Source of the DNA: Actinotalea endophytica
GTDB lineage: Bacteria > Actinomycetota > Actinomycetes > Actinomycetales > Cellulomonadaceae
DNA: 64,000 bases
Assembly: GCF_025717005.1 (NCBI RefSeq)
Contig: NZ_JAOVZU010000001.1
Span: 1-64,000 of the forward strand
Direction: 5' to 3'
Each line of letters begins with the position of its first letter. Positions within the stretch are counted from its first letter, which is position 1. Below the pieces are notes generated by a model. That model was given only the letters and a program-made list of their open reading frames with translations. It was not told the DNA's origin and made no database searches. Position numbers and translations under genes: made by a program. Shown here one piece after another: positions 17,278 to 26,440 of the stretch.

Positions 17278-18513
17278 ATGACGCGCACGGTCACCGTGGT
17301 GCTCGCCGACGGCGACGGGACGCCGCTCGGCTCCCTGCCGCCGTTCGACGTCGCGATGCCGTACTGGATCGAGATGTCGGACGTGGTCGGTGAGGTGGCC
17401 CGACGCCACGGGCTGACGGTCGACGTGCTGCGCCTCATCGAGCACGAGCGCCCGAGCCCGCCGGGCGGTGCGGTGACATACCTCGCGCAGGTGCGCGAAC
17501 CGGTGGTCGACCCGTCGGCCCCGGCCCCCGGCACCTCCGCGCACCGCGCACCTCTGCCTGAGCTCGCACCACCGACCGCGGCACAGCTCGCCGCGGCCGC
17601 GACCACGCATCCCCTGCGCGCGCCCTACGCGGAACCCGGCGGCCCGGCCGCGAGCCTCGCGTGGGCCCGCGAGGCGCTCGGGGCGCCTCGGCTCGACGCC
17701 GTGCAGCAGCGCACCTGGAACGTCGCCGCGCACTGGCGGCTCACCGACCGAGGCCAGGTGACATGGCTCAAGCAGGTGCCGCCGTACCAGGAGACCGAGC
17801 TCGCCGTGCTGCGGTGGTTCGGCGAGCACGCACCGCACCTCGGACCCCGGACGCTGGCCACCGGCGAGCACGGCCGGCAGCTGCTCGGGTTCGTCGATGG
17901 CGTGCACCACTACGACGGCGGCCTCGCCGAGCTGCAGACGGTCGCTGCCGCGCAGCACGGGCTGCACCTGATCAGCGCCGAGGCAGCCGACGACCTGCTC
18001 GCGCTCGGCGTCCCCGATCACCGCGGCGCCCGGATGGTCGACTGGATCCGGGGCCACCTCGAGCAGCACGTGGGCGACCACCCGGCCGGCGAGCTGCTCG
18101 AGCGCCTGCCCGGGACGTTCGACGAGATCGACGCGTGCGGGCTGCCCGCGGCGCTCTCGCACGGCGACAACAACCCCGGCAACGCGCTGCTCGACGGCGA
18201 GCGCGTGGTGTTCCTCGACTGGGGCGAGGGCTTCCTCGGCCACCCCGCGTTCGACGTGCTCGGCCTGATCAGCGGCGCGCCCGAGGCTGACCGCGCCGCG
18301 GTCCTCGAGGCCTGGGCCGCACGATGGCGCCGCGACGTGCCCGGGTGCGACCCGGAGCGCGCTGTCGCGCTCGTCCGGCAGGTCGCCCAGCTCCAGGCCG
18401 CCGCGGTCTACGCCTGGCTGCTCGCCAACATCGAACCGTCCGAGCACGTGTACCACTGGGCCGACGTCCCCGACCGGCTCGACCGGGCGGCGGCGGTGGC
18501 GGGGGTCGGCTAG
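17278..18513 (+). CDS. Aminoglycoside phosphotransferase-like kinase-fold protein
   Basis: The protein has 411 residues. The C-terminal two thirds is an APH/choline-kinase fold, with the catalytic loop SHGDNNPGNALL (Asp and Asn present) and the metal-binding FLDWGEGFLGHPAFDVLGL. The N-terminal 110 residues are not recognisable; they include PYWIEMSDVVGEVARRHG. It probably phosphorylates a small hydroxyl or amine substrate. Drug resistance should not be assumed. ATG 17278 follows TACGGT by six bases, so a leaderless start is likely. Confidence 0.82.
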   Translation: MTRTVTVVLADGDGTPLGSLPPFDVAMPYWIEMSDVVGEVARRHGLTVDVLRLIEHERPSPPGGAVTYLAQVREPVVDPSAPAPGTSAHRAPLPELAPPTAAQLAAAATTHPLRAPYAEPGGPAASLAWAREALGAPRLDAVQQRTWNVAAHWRLTDRGQVTWLKQVPPYQETELAVLRWFGEHAPHLGPRTLATGEHGRQLLGFVDGVHHYDGGLAELQTVAAAQHGLHLISAEAADDLLALGVPDHRGARMVDWIRGHLEQHVGDHPAGELLERLPGTFDEIDACGLPAALSHGDNNPGNALLDGERVVFLDWGEGFLGHPAFDVLGLISGAPEADRAAVLEAWAARWRRDVPGCDPERAVALVRQVAQLQAAAVYAWLLANIEPSEHVYHWADVPDRLDRAAAVAGVG

Positions 18514-18782
18514 CGGCGTCTGCGCGACCGACCGTGAAGCCGCACCCGGACCCACTGCACCAGCATGACCAGGACCGCGACCTGCCAGACGGCCGCGATC
18601 AGGAACCATGCGAACTGCCAGGTCCCGGTCGACCAGGGGAACCCGTTCGACAACGCGATGACGAAGACCAGGACCTGGCTGGCGAGGAACCGCAGCTGCC
18701 GCCACGATCCCCGCGGGTCCGGATCGGGAACACTCGCGTCCGGCGCCGCGACCGTGCCGTGCTCGGCACCGCTATCCGACAC
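18510..18782 (-). CDS. Small two-helix membrane protein
   Basis: The product is about 90 residues from GTG 18782 (TTG 18788 is an alternative). It has a charged N-terminus, two hydrophobic helices (LASQVLVFVIALSNG and FAWFLIAAVWQVAVLVMLVQW) and an Arg-rich C-terminus. The layout resembles 2TM-domain proteins, but no family is firmly recognised. Its TAG stop shares the palindrome CTAG with the stop of the converging kinase-like gene. Confidence 0.65.
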   Translation of the reverse strand: MSDSGAEHGTVAAPDASVPDPDPRGSWRQLRFLASQVLVFVIALSNGFPWSTGTWQFAWFLIAAVWQVAVLVMLVQWVRVRLHGRSRRRR

Positions 18783-18871
18783 CGGCAACCACCCCGACGA
18801 CCGCCACGCCCTGCGCCCCCAAGATCAGATCTACGCCGGGAGTCTCCTCCGATCGCCGATCACGGACAAGC

Positions 18872-18919
18872 GCCGTGCCCGATCACCGCCGTGCCCGATC
18901 ACCGCCGTGCCCGATCACC
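18872..18919. repeat. 16-bp tandem repeat, three units
   Basis: GCCGTGCCCGATCACC is repeated at 18872, 18888 and 18904. The last unit contains the stop codon of the minus-strand gene ending at 18915. Confidence 0.85.
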
Positions 18920-19139
18920 GCCGCGTCGCGCTCCGCCCGACGGGCCCCGTGCCGTCGACGTCCGCCTCCTCGCCGTGCGGGGTGATCGCGCCCTTGCCGT
19001 GCGGGAAGGGCAGCGTCAGGGCGATCATCACCACCGCGATCGTGAGGACGCTCATGATGAGCGCGCGGACGCTGATGCTGAACTCCCCCATCTGGATCGT
19101 CCCAGCGAGGTCTGTCGTGATCACGTGGACCAGGTGCAT
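18915..19139 (-). CDS. Small single-pass membrane protein
   Basis: The product is 74 residues from ATG 19139. One strong hydrophobic helix (ALIMSVLTIAVVMIALTLPF) follows a short N-terminal stretch, and an acidic tail ends in basic residues. No family is recognised. Its 3' end lies inside a 16-bp tandem repeat. Coding is supported by the helix and codon pattern only. Confidence 0.5.
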   Translation of the reverse strand: MHLVHVITTDLAGTIQMGEFSISVRALIMSVLTIAVVMIALTLPFPHGKGAITPHGEEADVDGTGPVGRSATRR

Positions 19140-19333
19140 GGGCCGCTCCGCTCTGCCGCGCTGGGTGGGGTGAGTCCAGGAAACGCGGCGAACCTTGGAC
19201 CCGCGTGAGGTGCGCCTGGGAAGTGGCTGGGGAGCGGCCGGGTGGCTGGGCGTCCGCGCTCGGGTCGACGTCGACCGTCTCCGGCGTCGGCCCCCACGGA
19301 TAGGGTCGCGCCAGCGACGCACCGGAGGATCTG

Positions 19334-20308
19334 ATGGACGATGTCGACCGCTCCGCCGTAGCGGACCGAGCGGCCGGCTGCCTGATGGGCATGGCGTGCG
19401 GCGACGCGCTCGGCGCCCCCTACGAGTTCGCACCTCCGCTCGGCCCCGATGCGCCGGTCGGCATGGTCGGCGGCGGGAGCTTCGGCTGGGCGCCGGGAGA
19501 GTGGACCGACGACACCTCGATGGTGGTGGTGCTGCTCGAGGCCGCCGAGCACGCGAAGGTCGACGGTGTCCCCCTGACCGAGCGCCTGGACGACGTCGCG
19601 AACGGCTGGGCCGTGTGGGCCGCGAACGCTCCCGACGTCGGCGCCCAGACCGGCCAGGTGCTCCGCGACGGCGCCACCGGCGGCTCGGTCACCGCCAGGT
19701 CGATCAGCGCGGCGGCCACCGCCCTGCACCTGCGCACAGGTCGCACCGCCGGCAACGGGTCGCTGATGCGCACCGCCCCCGTGGCCCTCGCCTACCTCGA
19801 CGACGAGCCGGCCATGGCCGATGCTGCCCGCACCGTCAGCGAGCTGACCCACGTCGACATCGACGCGGGCGACGCCTGCGTGCTGTGGTGTGCGGCGATC
19901 CGGCACGCGGTGCTGCACGGGGAGCTCGACCTCCGCCGGGGCCTGACGCTGCTCCCGGAGCAGCGCCGCTGGATCTGGGCGGAGCGGCTCGACGTCGCCG
20001 AGGGTTCGTCTCCGGCCGACTTCAGGCACAACGGCTGGGTGGTCGAGGCTCTCCAGGCCGCCTGGGCCGCCATCACGTCAACGGCGGAGGCCACGCCGGG
20101 TGGCGAGCACGGACACCTCCGGCGAACGCTCGAAGCCGCAGCGCGTGGCGGCTACGACACGGACACCGTGGCAGCGATCGCGGGGGCGCTCGTCGGCGCC
20201 CGATACGGTCGCGGCGCGATCCCCGACGAGTGGCTCGCGGTGGTCCACGGGTGGCCAGGGACGACCGTGATCGAGCTCGGGGCGCGCGGGGCCCTGCTCG
20301 CGCTCTGA
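19334..20308 (+). CDS. ADP-ribosylglycohydrolase family protein
   Basis: The protein has 324 residues with the DraG/ARH fold markers: GCLMGMACGDALGAPYE near the start, WTDDTSM for metal binding, GNGSLMRTAP, and GGYDTDTVAAIAGALVGARYG near the end, where the second metal-binding Asp pair lies. Members remove ADP-ribose from proteins, nucleic acids or small molecules. No ADP-ribosyltransferase is visible nearby, so the target is unknown. ATG 19334 follows CGGAGG with a five-base spacer, so the gene has a normal leader. Confidence 0.93.
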   Translation: MDDVDRSAVADRAAGCLMGMACGDALGAPYEFAPPLGPDAPVGMVGGGSFGWAPGEWTDDTSMVVVLLEAAEHAKVDGVPLTERLDDVANGWAVWAANAPDVGAQTGQVLRDGATGGSVTARSISAAATALHLRTGRTAGNGSLMRTAPVALAYLDDEPAMADAARTVSELTHVDIDAGDACVLWCAAIRHAVLHGELDLRRGLTLLPEQRRWIWAERLDVAEGSSPADFRHNGWVVEALQAAWAAITSTAEATPGGEHGHLRRTLEAAARGGYDTDTVAAIAGALVGARYGRGAIPDEWLAVVHGWPGTTVIELGARGALLAL

Positions 20309-20439
20309 CGGCGGCGCCGTCCGGCGAGGTCCGGAGCCCGGGCCGCAGGCATTGATCGACCGCCGCCACATCCGCCAGACTCGAGTCAGGCCGCGCGCCC
20401 GCCCGCGCACGGCGTCTCGGGCCGAGCACCGGAGAGGAC

Positions 20440-20811
20440 ATGACGAGCGCACAGCCGCACTCGCGTCAGCCGTCCAGCTCACCCGCGCCCGCGGTCACGC
20501 CACGCCGCCGCATCCCGACGCATCCCCGTCCCGTGATCGCCCACCACGTCGAGGACGTCGTCCTCTCGATCGCCGGCCACACGGTGAAGGGTCGCTTCAC
20601 ACCGTCGAACCTCGAGCTCCGGGTCCTGACCCGCCCGTGGGCCGGCGCCGTCTTCCGCACGCCGGCCGCCGCGGCCGACGCGGTCGCCGCCTACTTCGGC
20701 GCAGGTCGTGGAACGCTCGGCACGCCGCGGTGGCACGTCGCCGCGACCGGACTCGTGCTGCGCGCACCCACCTCGGCGCACCGGGACGCCGGCCTGCGGC
20801 AGCCCGCCTGA
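20440..20811 (+). CDS. Hypothetical protein, 123 residues
   Basis: I do not recognise a family. The first 30 residues are Ser/Pro/Arg-rich. The rest is a compact mixed segment (HHVEDVVLSIAGHTVKGRFT, then AVFRTPAAAADAVAAYFGAG). No membrane helix or signal peptide is evident. ATG 20440 follows GGAGAGG. Codon use is normal for the window and it converges with the MarR gene, 10 bp away. Confidence 0.65.
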   Translation: MTSAQPHSRQPSSSPAPAVTPRRRIPTHPRPVIAHHVEDVVLSIAGHTVKGRFTPSNLELRVLTRPWAGAVFRTPAAAADAVAAYFGAGRGTLGTPRWHVAATGLVLRAPTSAHRDAGLRQPA

Positions 20812-20821
20812 CCGCGCCGGG

Positions 20822-21265
20822 TCACGCGAGCCGACCGGCCTCCCTGGCGAGCGCCTCGACCGCCCCCAGTGCGTCGTCGAGCGCCTGGCGCTGGCCGTCG
20901 GACAGCACCTCGAGCAGCTCGGCGACGATCTCCGAGCGTTCCGTGCGCACACGCGCGACGGCGCGGCGGCCCTCGTCGGTGATCTCGACGAGGATCGACC
21001 GCGCGTCCTCGGGACTCGGCTCGCGGATCACGAGCCCCCGCTCCTCGAGGAGCGCGACGATCCTGGTCATCACCGGCGGCGTGACCCGCTCGGACCGAGC
21101 GAGGTCGCTGGGACGTAGCGTCCCCCAGCGCTCCAGCGTCGCGAGCGCCGAGAAGTGACCGAGCGAGAGGTCGCCGTGCATCGGCCGCAGCCGCCGGTTC
21201 ACCTGTCCGAGCGCGGCGGCGAGGCGGTAGGCGAGGTCGTCCACGGTCTCCGGCGCATCGGTCAT
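20822..21265 (-). CDS. MarR family transcriptional regulator
   Basis: This is a 147-residue MarR winged helix with LSLGHFSALATLERWG, LRPSDLARSERVTPPVMTRIV as recognition region, and the DxRSxxVEIT wing (EDARSILVEIT). It starts four bases after the stop of the upstream MFS gene and is probably cotranscribed with it. It likely represses that pump, and perhaps the divergent one, through the palindromes at 23175-23196. The ligand is unknown. Confidence 0.92.
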   Translation of the reverse strand: MTDAPETVDDLAYRLAAALGQVNRRLRPMHGDLSLGHFSALATLERWGTLRPSDLARSERVTPPVMTRIVALLEERGLVIREPSPEDARSILVEITDEGRRAVARVRTERSEIVAELLEVLSDGQRQALDDALGAVEALAREAGRLA

Positions 21266-21269
21266 CGGC

Positions 21270-23105
21270 TCATCCCTCCACGGGCACCGTATCGGGCTCC
21301 CGCGCGGGCGCCGCGCCCGACGCGTCGCACGCGGCCGCGACCTGTGCCGCGGCGGCGAACTCGCCGTCCGCGACGACGTCACCGACCGCGGCCGTCTCAC
21401 CGTTCGCGCTCGATCCCTCGTCGTGCACGAACTTCCGCCCGCGGGAGAACGACGCGACCGCACCGATCAGCGAGAGCAGCGCAGCGACCGCGAACACGAC
21501 GACGAGCCCGTCGTGGAACGGCCCGGAGATCAGCTGCGGGAAGAACTCCTTGCCGGTGAGCGCGGCCGCGTCGGACGGGTCGAGCGTGTCGAGCACCCCG
21601 GTCGGGCCGAGCAGCGTCTGGATCGGGTTGTAGCCGAGGAACGCCGCGAACATCGAGCCGACCGGTGGGAGGCTCGCGATCTGCCCCGCGATCGCGTCGC
21701 TCACACCGTGCGAGGTGAGCCCGGCGGTGAGCGCCTGGGGCAGCGACCGCGCGAGGCCCACGATCATCAGCGAGAAGAACACGCCGATCGACAGCGCCGA
21801 CCCGGCGTTCTGCACGGTCCCGGCGACCCCGGACGCTGCGCCCCGGTCGCCGGCGGGCACCGCGTTCATGATCGCCGAGCGGTTGGGCGCCCCGAACATG
21901 CCGGACCCGATCCCGCTGAGCCCGGACAGGATCGCGAACTGCCAGTAGTCGAAGTTCACCGGCAGCAGCACCAGCCCGACGAAGGTCGCCGCCACGAGCA
22001 GCAGCCCTGCGGTCGCGAACCCGCGAGCGCCGAACCGGTCGGACAGCATCCCGGACACCGGCCCGGCGAGCAGGAAGCCGACGGTGATCGGCAGCATGTA
22101 GATGCCGGCCCACAGCGGCGTCGACTCGTAGGAGTAGCCGTGCAGCGGCAGCCAGATGCCCTGCAGCCAGATGATCAGCATGAACTGCAGCCCGCCGCGC
22201 CCGATCGCGGCGAGCAGTCCCGCGAGGTTGCCCATCGAGAACGCGCGGATCCGGAACAGGCGCATGTCGAGCATGGGCTGCGGCACCCGCAGCTCGATCG
22301 CGACGAACAGGGTCAGCATCGCCAGGCCGCCGAGGATCCCGGTCAGCACCCACGGGTTCGTCCACCCGGTCGCCGCCGACCCGTACGGCTGGATGCCGTA
22401 GGTGAACCCGAGCAGCACGGAGGTCAGGCCTACCGCGAACGTCACGTTGCCGGCCCAGTCGAGCCGCACCGCGGCGCGCGGGCGCTGCACCTCGTGCAGC
22501 GACCGGTAGGACCAGATCGTCCCGAGAACGCCGATCGGCACGCTGACGATGAACACCGCACGCCAGTCGATCACCGCGAGCACCCCGCCGATCAGCAGCC
22601 CGAGGAAGCTGCCCGCGATCGCCGCGACCTGGTTGATCCCGAGCGCCATGCCGCGCCGGTGCGCCGGGAACGCGTCGGTGAGGATCGCGGTCGAGTTCGC
22701 GAACAGCATCGCGCCGCCGACGCCCTGGACGAGTCGCCAGCCGATCAGCCACATCGCGCCGGCCTCGCCCTGCCAGGGCACCAGCGCCAGCGCGATCGAG
22801 CCGACGGTGAACACGACGAAGCCGAGGTTGTAGATCTTCACGCGCCCGAACAGGTCGCCGAGCCGCCCGAAGCTCGTCACGAGCACCGCGGTGACGAGCA
22901 TGTAGCCCATCAGCATCCACAGCAGGTAGCTGACGTTGCCCGCCCCGAGCGGGTCGAGCCCGATGCCGGAGAAGATCGCCGGCAGCGAGATCAGCACGAT
23001 CGACGAGTTGATCGTGGCCATCAGCATGCCGAGCGTCGTGTTGCTGAGCGCCACCCACCGGTAGCGCGGGTGGTCGGAGGTGATGCTGGGCGTCCTGGTG
23101 CTCAT
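21270..23105 (-). CDS. MFS transporter, DHA2 (EmrB/QacA) family
   Basis: This 611-residue protein has about 14 membrane helices. It shows the motif A region [13 protein letters not shown] and the motif C-like [21 protein letters not shown] hydrophilic C-terminal tail follows the last helix. It is a proton-driven drug or metabolite exporter of the DHA2 group. It is the first gene of an operon with marR. The ATG at 23105 faces the divergent MFS gene across a MarR-type palindrome. Confidence 0.92.
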   Translation of the reverse strand: MSTRTPSITSDHPRYRWVALSNTTLGMLMATINSSIVLISLPAIFSGIGLDPLGAGNVSYLLWMLMGYMLVTAVLVTSFGRLGDLFGRVKIYNLGFVVFTVGSIALALVPWQGEAGAMWLIGWRLVQGVGGAMLFANSTAILTDAFPAHRRGMALGINQVAAIAGSFLGLLIGGVLAVIDWRAVFIVSVPIGVLGTIWSYRSLHEVQRPRAAVRLDWAGNVTFAVGLTSVLLGFTYGIQPYGSAATGWTNPWVLTGILGGLAMLTLFVAIELRVPQPMLDMRLFRIRAFSMGNLAGLLAAIGRGGLQFMLIIWLQGIWLPLHGYSYESTPLWAGIYMLPITVGFLLAGPVSGMLSDRFGARGFATAGLLLVAATFVGLVLLPVNFDYWQFAILSGLSGIGSGMFGAPNRSAIMNAVPAGDRGAASGVAGTVQNAGSALSIGVFFSLMIVGLARSLPQALTAGLTSHGVSDAIAGQIASLPPVGSMFAAFLGYNPIQTLLGPTGVLDTLDPSDAAALTGKEFFPQLISGPFHDGLVVVFAVAALLSLIGAVASFSRGRKFVHDEGSSANGETAAVGDVVADGEFAAAAQVAAACDASGAAPAREPDTVPVEG

Positions 23106-23174
23106 CCGGTGCTCCGTGGGAACTGTCGGCCGCGGTCCGGAGTTCGGCGCTGAAGCACAGGCGCCGGCCGAGAA

Positions 23175-23196
23175 AGTTGCTAAGTAGCAACTACTT
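23175..23196. promoter_or_regulatory. Probable MarR operator: two overlapping palindromes
   Basis: AGTTGCTA and TAGCAACT form a perfect inverted repeat with a two-base centre (23175-23192). An overlapping perfect dyad, AAGTAG and CTACTT around CAA, lies at 23182-23196. The AT-rich block stands out in the intergenic region between the divergent MFS genes and is sited to control both. Confidence 0.78.
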
Positions 23197-23256
23197 TACG
23201 CACGGACTCGCGGCGTGACAAAGCGCAGGGGTCGGCGCGGCCCTAGATTGCGGCAC

Positions 23257-24669
23257 GTGAGCGTCGCGAGCCATGCGCAGGTGGGCTTCCGGTCCGAGCG
23301 CGGGCCGGTGCTCATCGCGCTCATGACGACCACCGGGCTCATCGCGATCGACTCGACGATCCTGGCGACCGCGGTGCCGACGATCGTCGCCGACCTCGGC
23401 GGCTTCACGAGCTTCCCCTGGCTGTTCTCGATCTACCTGCTCACCCAGGCCGTCACGGTCCCGATCTACTCCAAGCTCGCCGACACCATCGGCCGCAAGC
23501 CGATCATCCTGCTCGGGGTCGGGCTGTTCGTGACCGGGTCCGTGCTGTGCGGGTTCGCACCCACGATGACCTGGCTGATCGTCTTCCGCGCGGTCCAGGG
23601 GCTCGGCGCCGGCGCCGTCCAGCCGATGTCCATGACCATCGTCGGCGACATCTACACGGTCGCGGAGCGCGCCCGGGTCCAGGGGTACATCGCGAGCGTG
23701 TGGGGCGTCTCCGCGGTGATCGGCCCCACGCTCGGCGGCGTGTTCTCCCAGTACCTGACCTGGCAGTGGATCTTCTTCGTCAACCTGCCGGTGGGGCTCG
23801 TCGCGACCTGGCTGCTGATCGGCCGGTTCCACGAGCAGGTCGAGCACCGCTCGCACCGGATCGACTGGCTCGGCGGTGCGCTGCTCACCGCCGCGCTGAG
23901 CCTGCTGATCCTCGCGACGCTCGAGGGCGGCCAGTCCTGGGCGTGGGACTCCTGGCAGAGCATCGGCGGGTACGGGCTCGGGGCCGCGCTGCTCGCCGCG
24001 TTCGCCCTGGTCGAGCGGCGTGCCGACGAACCGGTGCTGCCGGTCTGGGTGCTGTCCCGCCGGCTGCTCGCGACCACCGGCGCCATCGCGCTCGGCGTCG
24101 GGGCCGTGCTGATGGGTGTGACGACCTACGTGCCGACCTTCCTCGAGGCGACGCTCGCGGTGACGCCGCTCGTGTCCGGGCTGACCCTGGCGACGCTCAC
24201 CATCGGCTGGCCGATCGCCGCGTCCCAGGTGGGGCGGGTGTACCTGCGGATCGGGTTCCGGCGCACGGTGCTGATCGGGTCGGCGACGATCGTGGTGGCG
24301 TCGATCTCGCTCGCGCTGCTCTCCCGCACGCCGTCGGTCCTGTGGACCGGGGTCGCGTGCTTCACGCTCGGCGCCGGGCTCGGCTTCGTGGCGGCGCCGT
24401 CGCTGGTGGCCGCACAGGCCAGCGTCGAGTGGGGCGAGCGCGGCGTGGTCACCGGAGCCAACATGTTCGCCCGGTCGGTCGGCAGCTCCGTGGGCGTGGC
24501 GGTGCTCGGGGCGCTGGTCAACGGGATCATGCGCGGCACCGCGGCCGAGGCGGACCCCGCGCTGTTCGGGCAGGCGGCGACGGCGGCGTTCTGGGCAGTC
24601 GCCGGGGTCGCGGTGCTGATCGCGGCGTGGGCCGCGGCGATGCCGAAGGACGGGCGCGTCGGGGGGTAG
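23257..24669 (+). CDS. MFS transporter, DHA2 (EmrB/QacA) family
   Basis: This 470-residue multidrug-type exporter has about 14 helices. Motif D1-like LIAIDSTILATAVPTI and motif A KLADTIGRKPIIL are clear, and motif C reads GPTLGGVFSQYLTWQWIFFVNLP. GTG 23257 is chosen because it lies seven bases after TAGATT with no Shine-Dalgarno sequence; a longer frame to 23215 has no support. It is divergent from the MFS-MarR operon and may share its operator. Confidence 0.9.
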   Translation: MSVASHAQVGFRSERGPVLIALMTTTGLIAIDSTILATAVPTIVADLGGFTSFPWLFSIYLLTQAVTVPIYSKLADTIGRKPIILLGVGLFVTGSVLCGFAPTMTWLIVFRAVQGLGAGAVQPMSMTIVGDIYTVAERARVQGYIASVWGVSAVIGPTLGGVFSQYLTWQWIFFVNLPVGLVATWLLIGRFHEQVEHRSHRIDWLGGALLTAALSLLILATLEGGQSWAWDSWQSIGGYGLGAALLAAFALVERRADEPVLPVWVLSRRLLATTGAIALGVGAVLMGVTTYVPTFLEATLAVTPLVSGLTLATLTIGWPIAASQVGRVYLRIGFRRTVLIGSATIVVASISLALLSRTPSVLWTGVACFTLGAGLGFVAAPSLVAAQASVEWGERGVVTGANMFARSVGSSVGVAVLGALVNGIMRGTAAEADPALFGQAATAAFWAVAGVAVLIAAWAAAMPKDGRVGG

Positions 24670-24712
24670 GCGCAGTGCCCGCGCAGTTGTCCACAGATTC
24701 ACCTCGGAGCCC

Positions 24713-24739
24713 TTGACGGGAGGCGATCTCTCGTACACT
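24713..24739 (+). promoter_or_regulatory. Promoter of the DUF222/HNH gene
   Basis: TTGACG at 24713-24718 and TACACT at 24734-24739 form a sigma-70-like promoter with a 15-base spacer. The -10 element lies inside the LexA-like box, so repressor binding would occlude RNA polymerase. Confidence 0.6.
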
Positions 24740-24746
24740 TGTTCGA
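24731..24746. promoter_or_regulatory. LexA-binding (SOS) box
   Basis: The sequence TCGTACACTTGTTCGA departs at a single defined position from the actinobacterial SOS consensus TCGAACNNNNGTTCGA. It sits 13 bases upstream of the start codon of the DUF222/HNH gene and overlaps its -10 element. LexA control of 13E12/DUF222 genes is known from mycobacteria. Confidence 0.8.
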
Positions 24747-24759
24747 AGGGGGTGATGGG

Positions 24760-26436
24760 GTGAGCGGGTCGTCAGCGGAGCTCGTCGAGCGGATCGCGCA
24801 TCTGCGCGCGGAGATCACCGAGCTCGTCGCCGCCGACCTGTCCGGCGTGGACGGCTCGTCCGGCCCGGCGCTCCACGCCGAGCTGCACCGCGCGACCGGC
24901 CAGCTCCAGGCCTTCGCCGCGCGCGTGCTCGCACGGGTCGAATCCGATGGCCGTTGGTCGGCCGGTGGCGCGCGAACCTTCGGCGAGTGGGAGGCCCGCA
25001 AGCGCACGGCGTCAGCAGGCGCCGTCCGGCGGCAGGTCGAGCTCGGCCACACGCTCGACGTCCTGCCGCGGACCTCGGCGGCGGTCATGTCCGGTGAGCT
25101 GTCGCTCGAGCACGCTCAGGTGCTGGCCCGCCGCGCGGCATCGTCCCCGGCGCGACAGGCGGCTCTCACCTCACCGGACCCGGATCGCAACGAGGGCTTC
25201 CTGCTGACCCAGGCGGCGACCATGTCGGTCGACGGGTTCCGCCGCGAGGTCGACCGCTGGGCCACCCGGGTCGACGCCGCCGCCGCCGACGCCGAGCACG
25301 ACGCCGCGTGCGCCAAGGAGTACCTGACCCTCGCGCGCCAGCACGACGGCATGGCACTCAAGGGCTTCCTGACCGCCGAGCACGGCGAGGCCCTCGCGAT
25401 CGCGCTGCGGGCCGTCGCAGGCGTGCCGTCCCAGGGCGACACCCGCTCCCGCGAAGAGCGCCAGGCCGCTGCGTTGACCGACGCCGCACGCCTCGTCCTC
25501 GACAGAGGTCTGGCCGGCGGCGGCCAGCAGGTCCGGCCCCAGCTCCTCGTGCACGTCCCGTTCGAGACGTTGCAGCGCCTCGAGGCCGACAGGGCCACGA
25601 CCGACGTCGGGGCGGTGGCGGGTTCGTTCGACGGCGCAGGGGCGGTGACGGGTTCGTTCGACCACGCACGGGCGGTGTCAGGTTCGTTCGACCACGCACG
25701 GGCGGCGTCAGGTTCGTTCGACGGCGCAGGGGCTGTCGCCGGCGCGCCGGGCGACACCGGATCCGTGGCCCATCCGTTCGACGACGCCGAACCGGCCGAG
25801 CTGTCCGACGGCCGCGCGATCTCGCCGGTCCTGCTCGCGCGCCTGGCCTGCGACTCGGCGATCACGCGGGTCGTGTTCGGCCCGGACTCCGCCGTGCTCG
25901 ACGTCGGTCGCGCCAAGCGCACCTACAGCGGCCAGCAGCGCCTCGCGGTCATCGCCCGCGACCACTCGTGCCGATACCCGGGGTGCGGCGCGCCGCCGAG
26001 CCTCGGCGAGGTGCACCACGTGCTGTCCTGGCTCCACCTCGGCGAGACGTCGGTCGCGAACGGGATCCTGCTGTGCTGGTACCACCACGACCTCGTCCAC
26101 CGCCGCGGCATCCGGATCGCCCGCGTCGGGTCGGCCTGGGAGTTCCGCCGCCACGACGGCACCGCGATCAGCATCGACGTCGAGGCGGCGGCTCGCTCCG
26201 AGCGGGAGACGGTCCTGCCGACCAGCGCGGACGATCCACCCCGCACGGCTGCGGTCACTCGCGCGGCGAGTGCTGACGGACTCCCCAGCGCGAACTCAGG
26301 GCCGCGAGCCGCCGCACGCGGTCCCGGTCCGAGACCCGCACCATGGGGCGGACCACGCCCACAGAAGAGACCGTCGACTCGGGCGTCGGGATTGCCGCGA
26401 TCACTGACGTCAGGTGTTGCGGCGTGGCGATACTGA
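24760..26436 (+). CDS. DUF222 / HNH endonuclease domain protein (13E12 family)
   Basis: This is a 558-residue protein. The N-terminal DUF222 region spans about residues 1-250 (VERIAHLRAEITELVAADL, then ARTFGEWEARKR, then LSLEHAQVLARRA). A variable linker with four 10-residue GSFD repeats is followed by an HNH nuclease core, HSCRYPGC...EVHHVLSW...NGILLCWYHHDLVH. GTG 24760 follows AGGGGGTGAT. An SOS box and promoter lie just upstream, so DNA damage should induce it. The role of the family in repair or genome dynamics is not settled. Confidence 0.92.
   Translation: MSGSSAELVERIAHLRAEITELVAADLSGVDGSSGPALHAELHRATGQLQAFAARVLARVESDGRWSAGGARTFGEWEARKRTASAGAVRRQVELGHTLDVLPRTSAAVMSGELSLEHAQVLARRAASSPARQAALTSPDPDRNEGFLLTQAATMSVDGFRREVDRWATRVDAAAADAEHDAACAKEYLTLARQHDGMALKGFLTAEHGEALAIALRAVAGVPSQGDTRSREERQAAALTDAARLVLDRGLAGGGQQVRPQLLVHVPFETLQRLEADRATTDVGAVAGSFDGAGAVTGSFDHARAVSGSFDHARAASGSFDGAGAVAGAPGDTGSVAHPFDDAEPAELSDGRAISPVLLARLACDSAITRVVFGPDSAVLDVGRAKRTYSGQQRLAVIARDHSCRYPGCGAPPSLGEVHHVLSWLHLGETSVANGILLCWYHHDLVHRRGIRIARVGSAWEFRRHDGTAISIDVEAAARSERETVLPTSADDPPRTAAVTRAASADGLPSANSGPRAAARGPGPRPAPWGGPRPQKRPSTRASGLPRSLTSGVAAWRY
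25621..25740 (+). repeat. 30-bp in-frame tandem repeat, four units
   Basis: GGTTCGTTCGAC recurs at 25621, 25651, 25681 and 25711. Each unit encodes the decapeptide GSFD(G/H)A(G/R)A(V/A)(T/S). It forms the linker between the DUF222 and HNH domains and could vary in copy number without a frameshift. Confidence 0.9.
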
Positions 26437-26440
26437 AGGC

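Noticed and set aside
17278-18513. Aminoglycoside or chloramphenicol resistance determinants (also 10553-11905)
   Set aside because: Fold similarity alone does not support resistance; the context is housekeeping and no resistance genes or mobile elements are adjacent.
24741-24750. GTTCGAAGGG resembling a tRNA T-loop
   Set aside because: No cloverleaf can be drawn around it; it is the right half of the LexA-like box.
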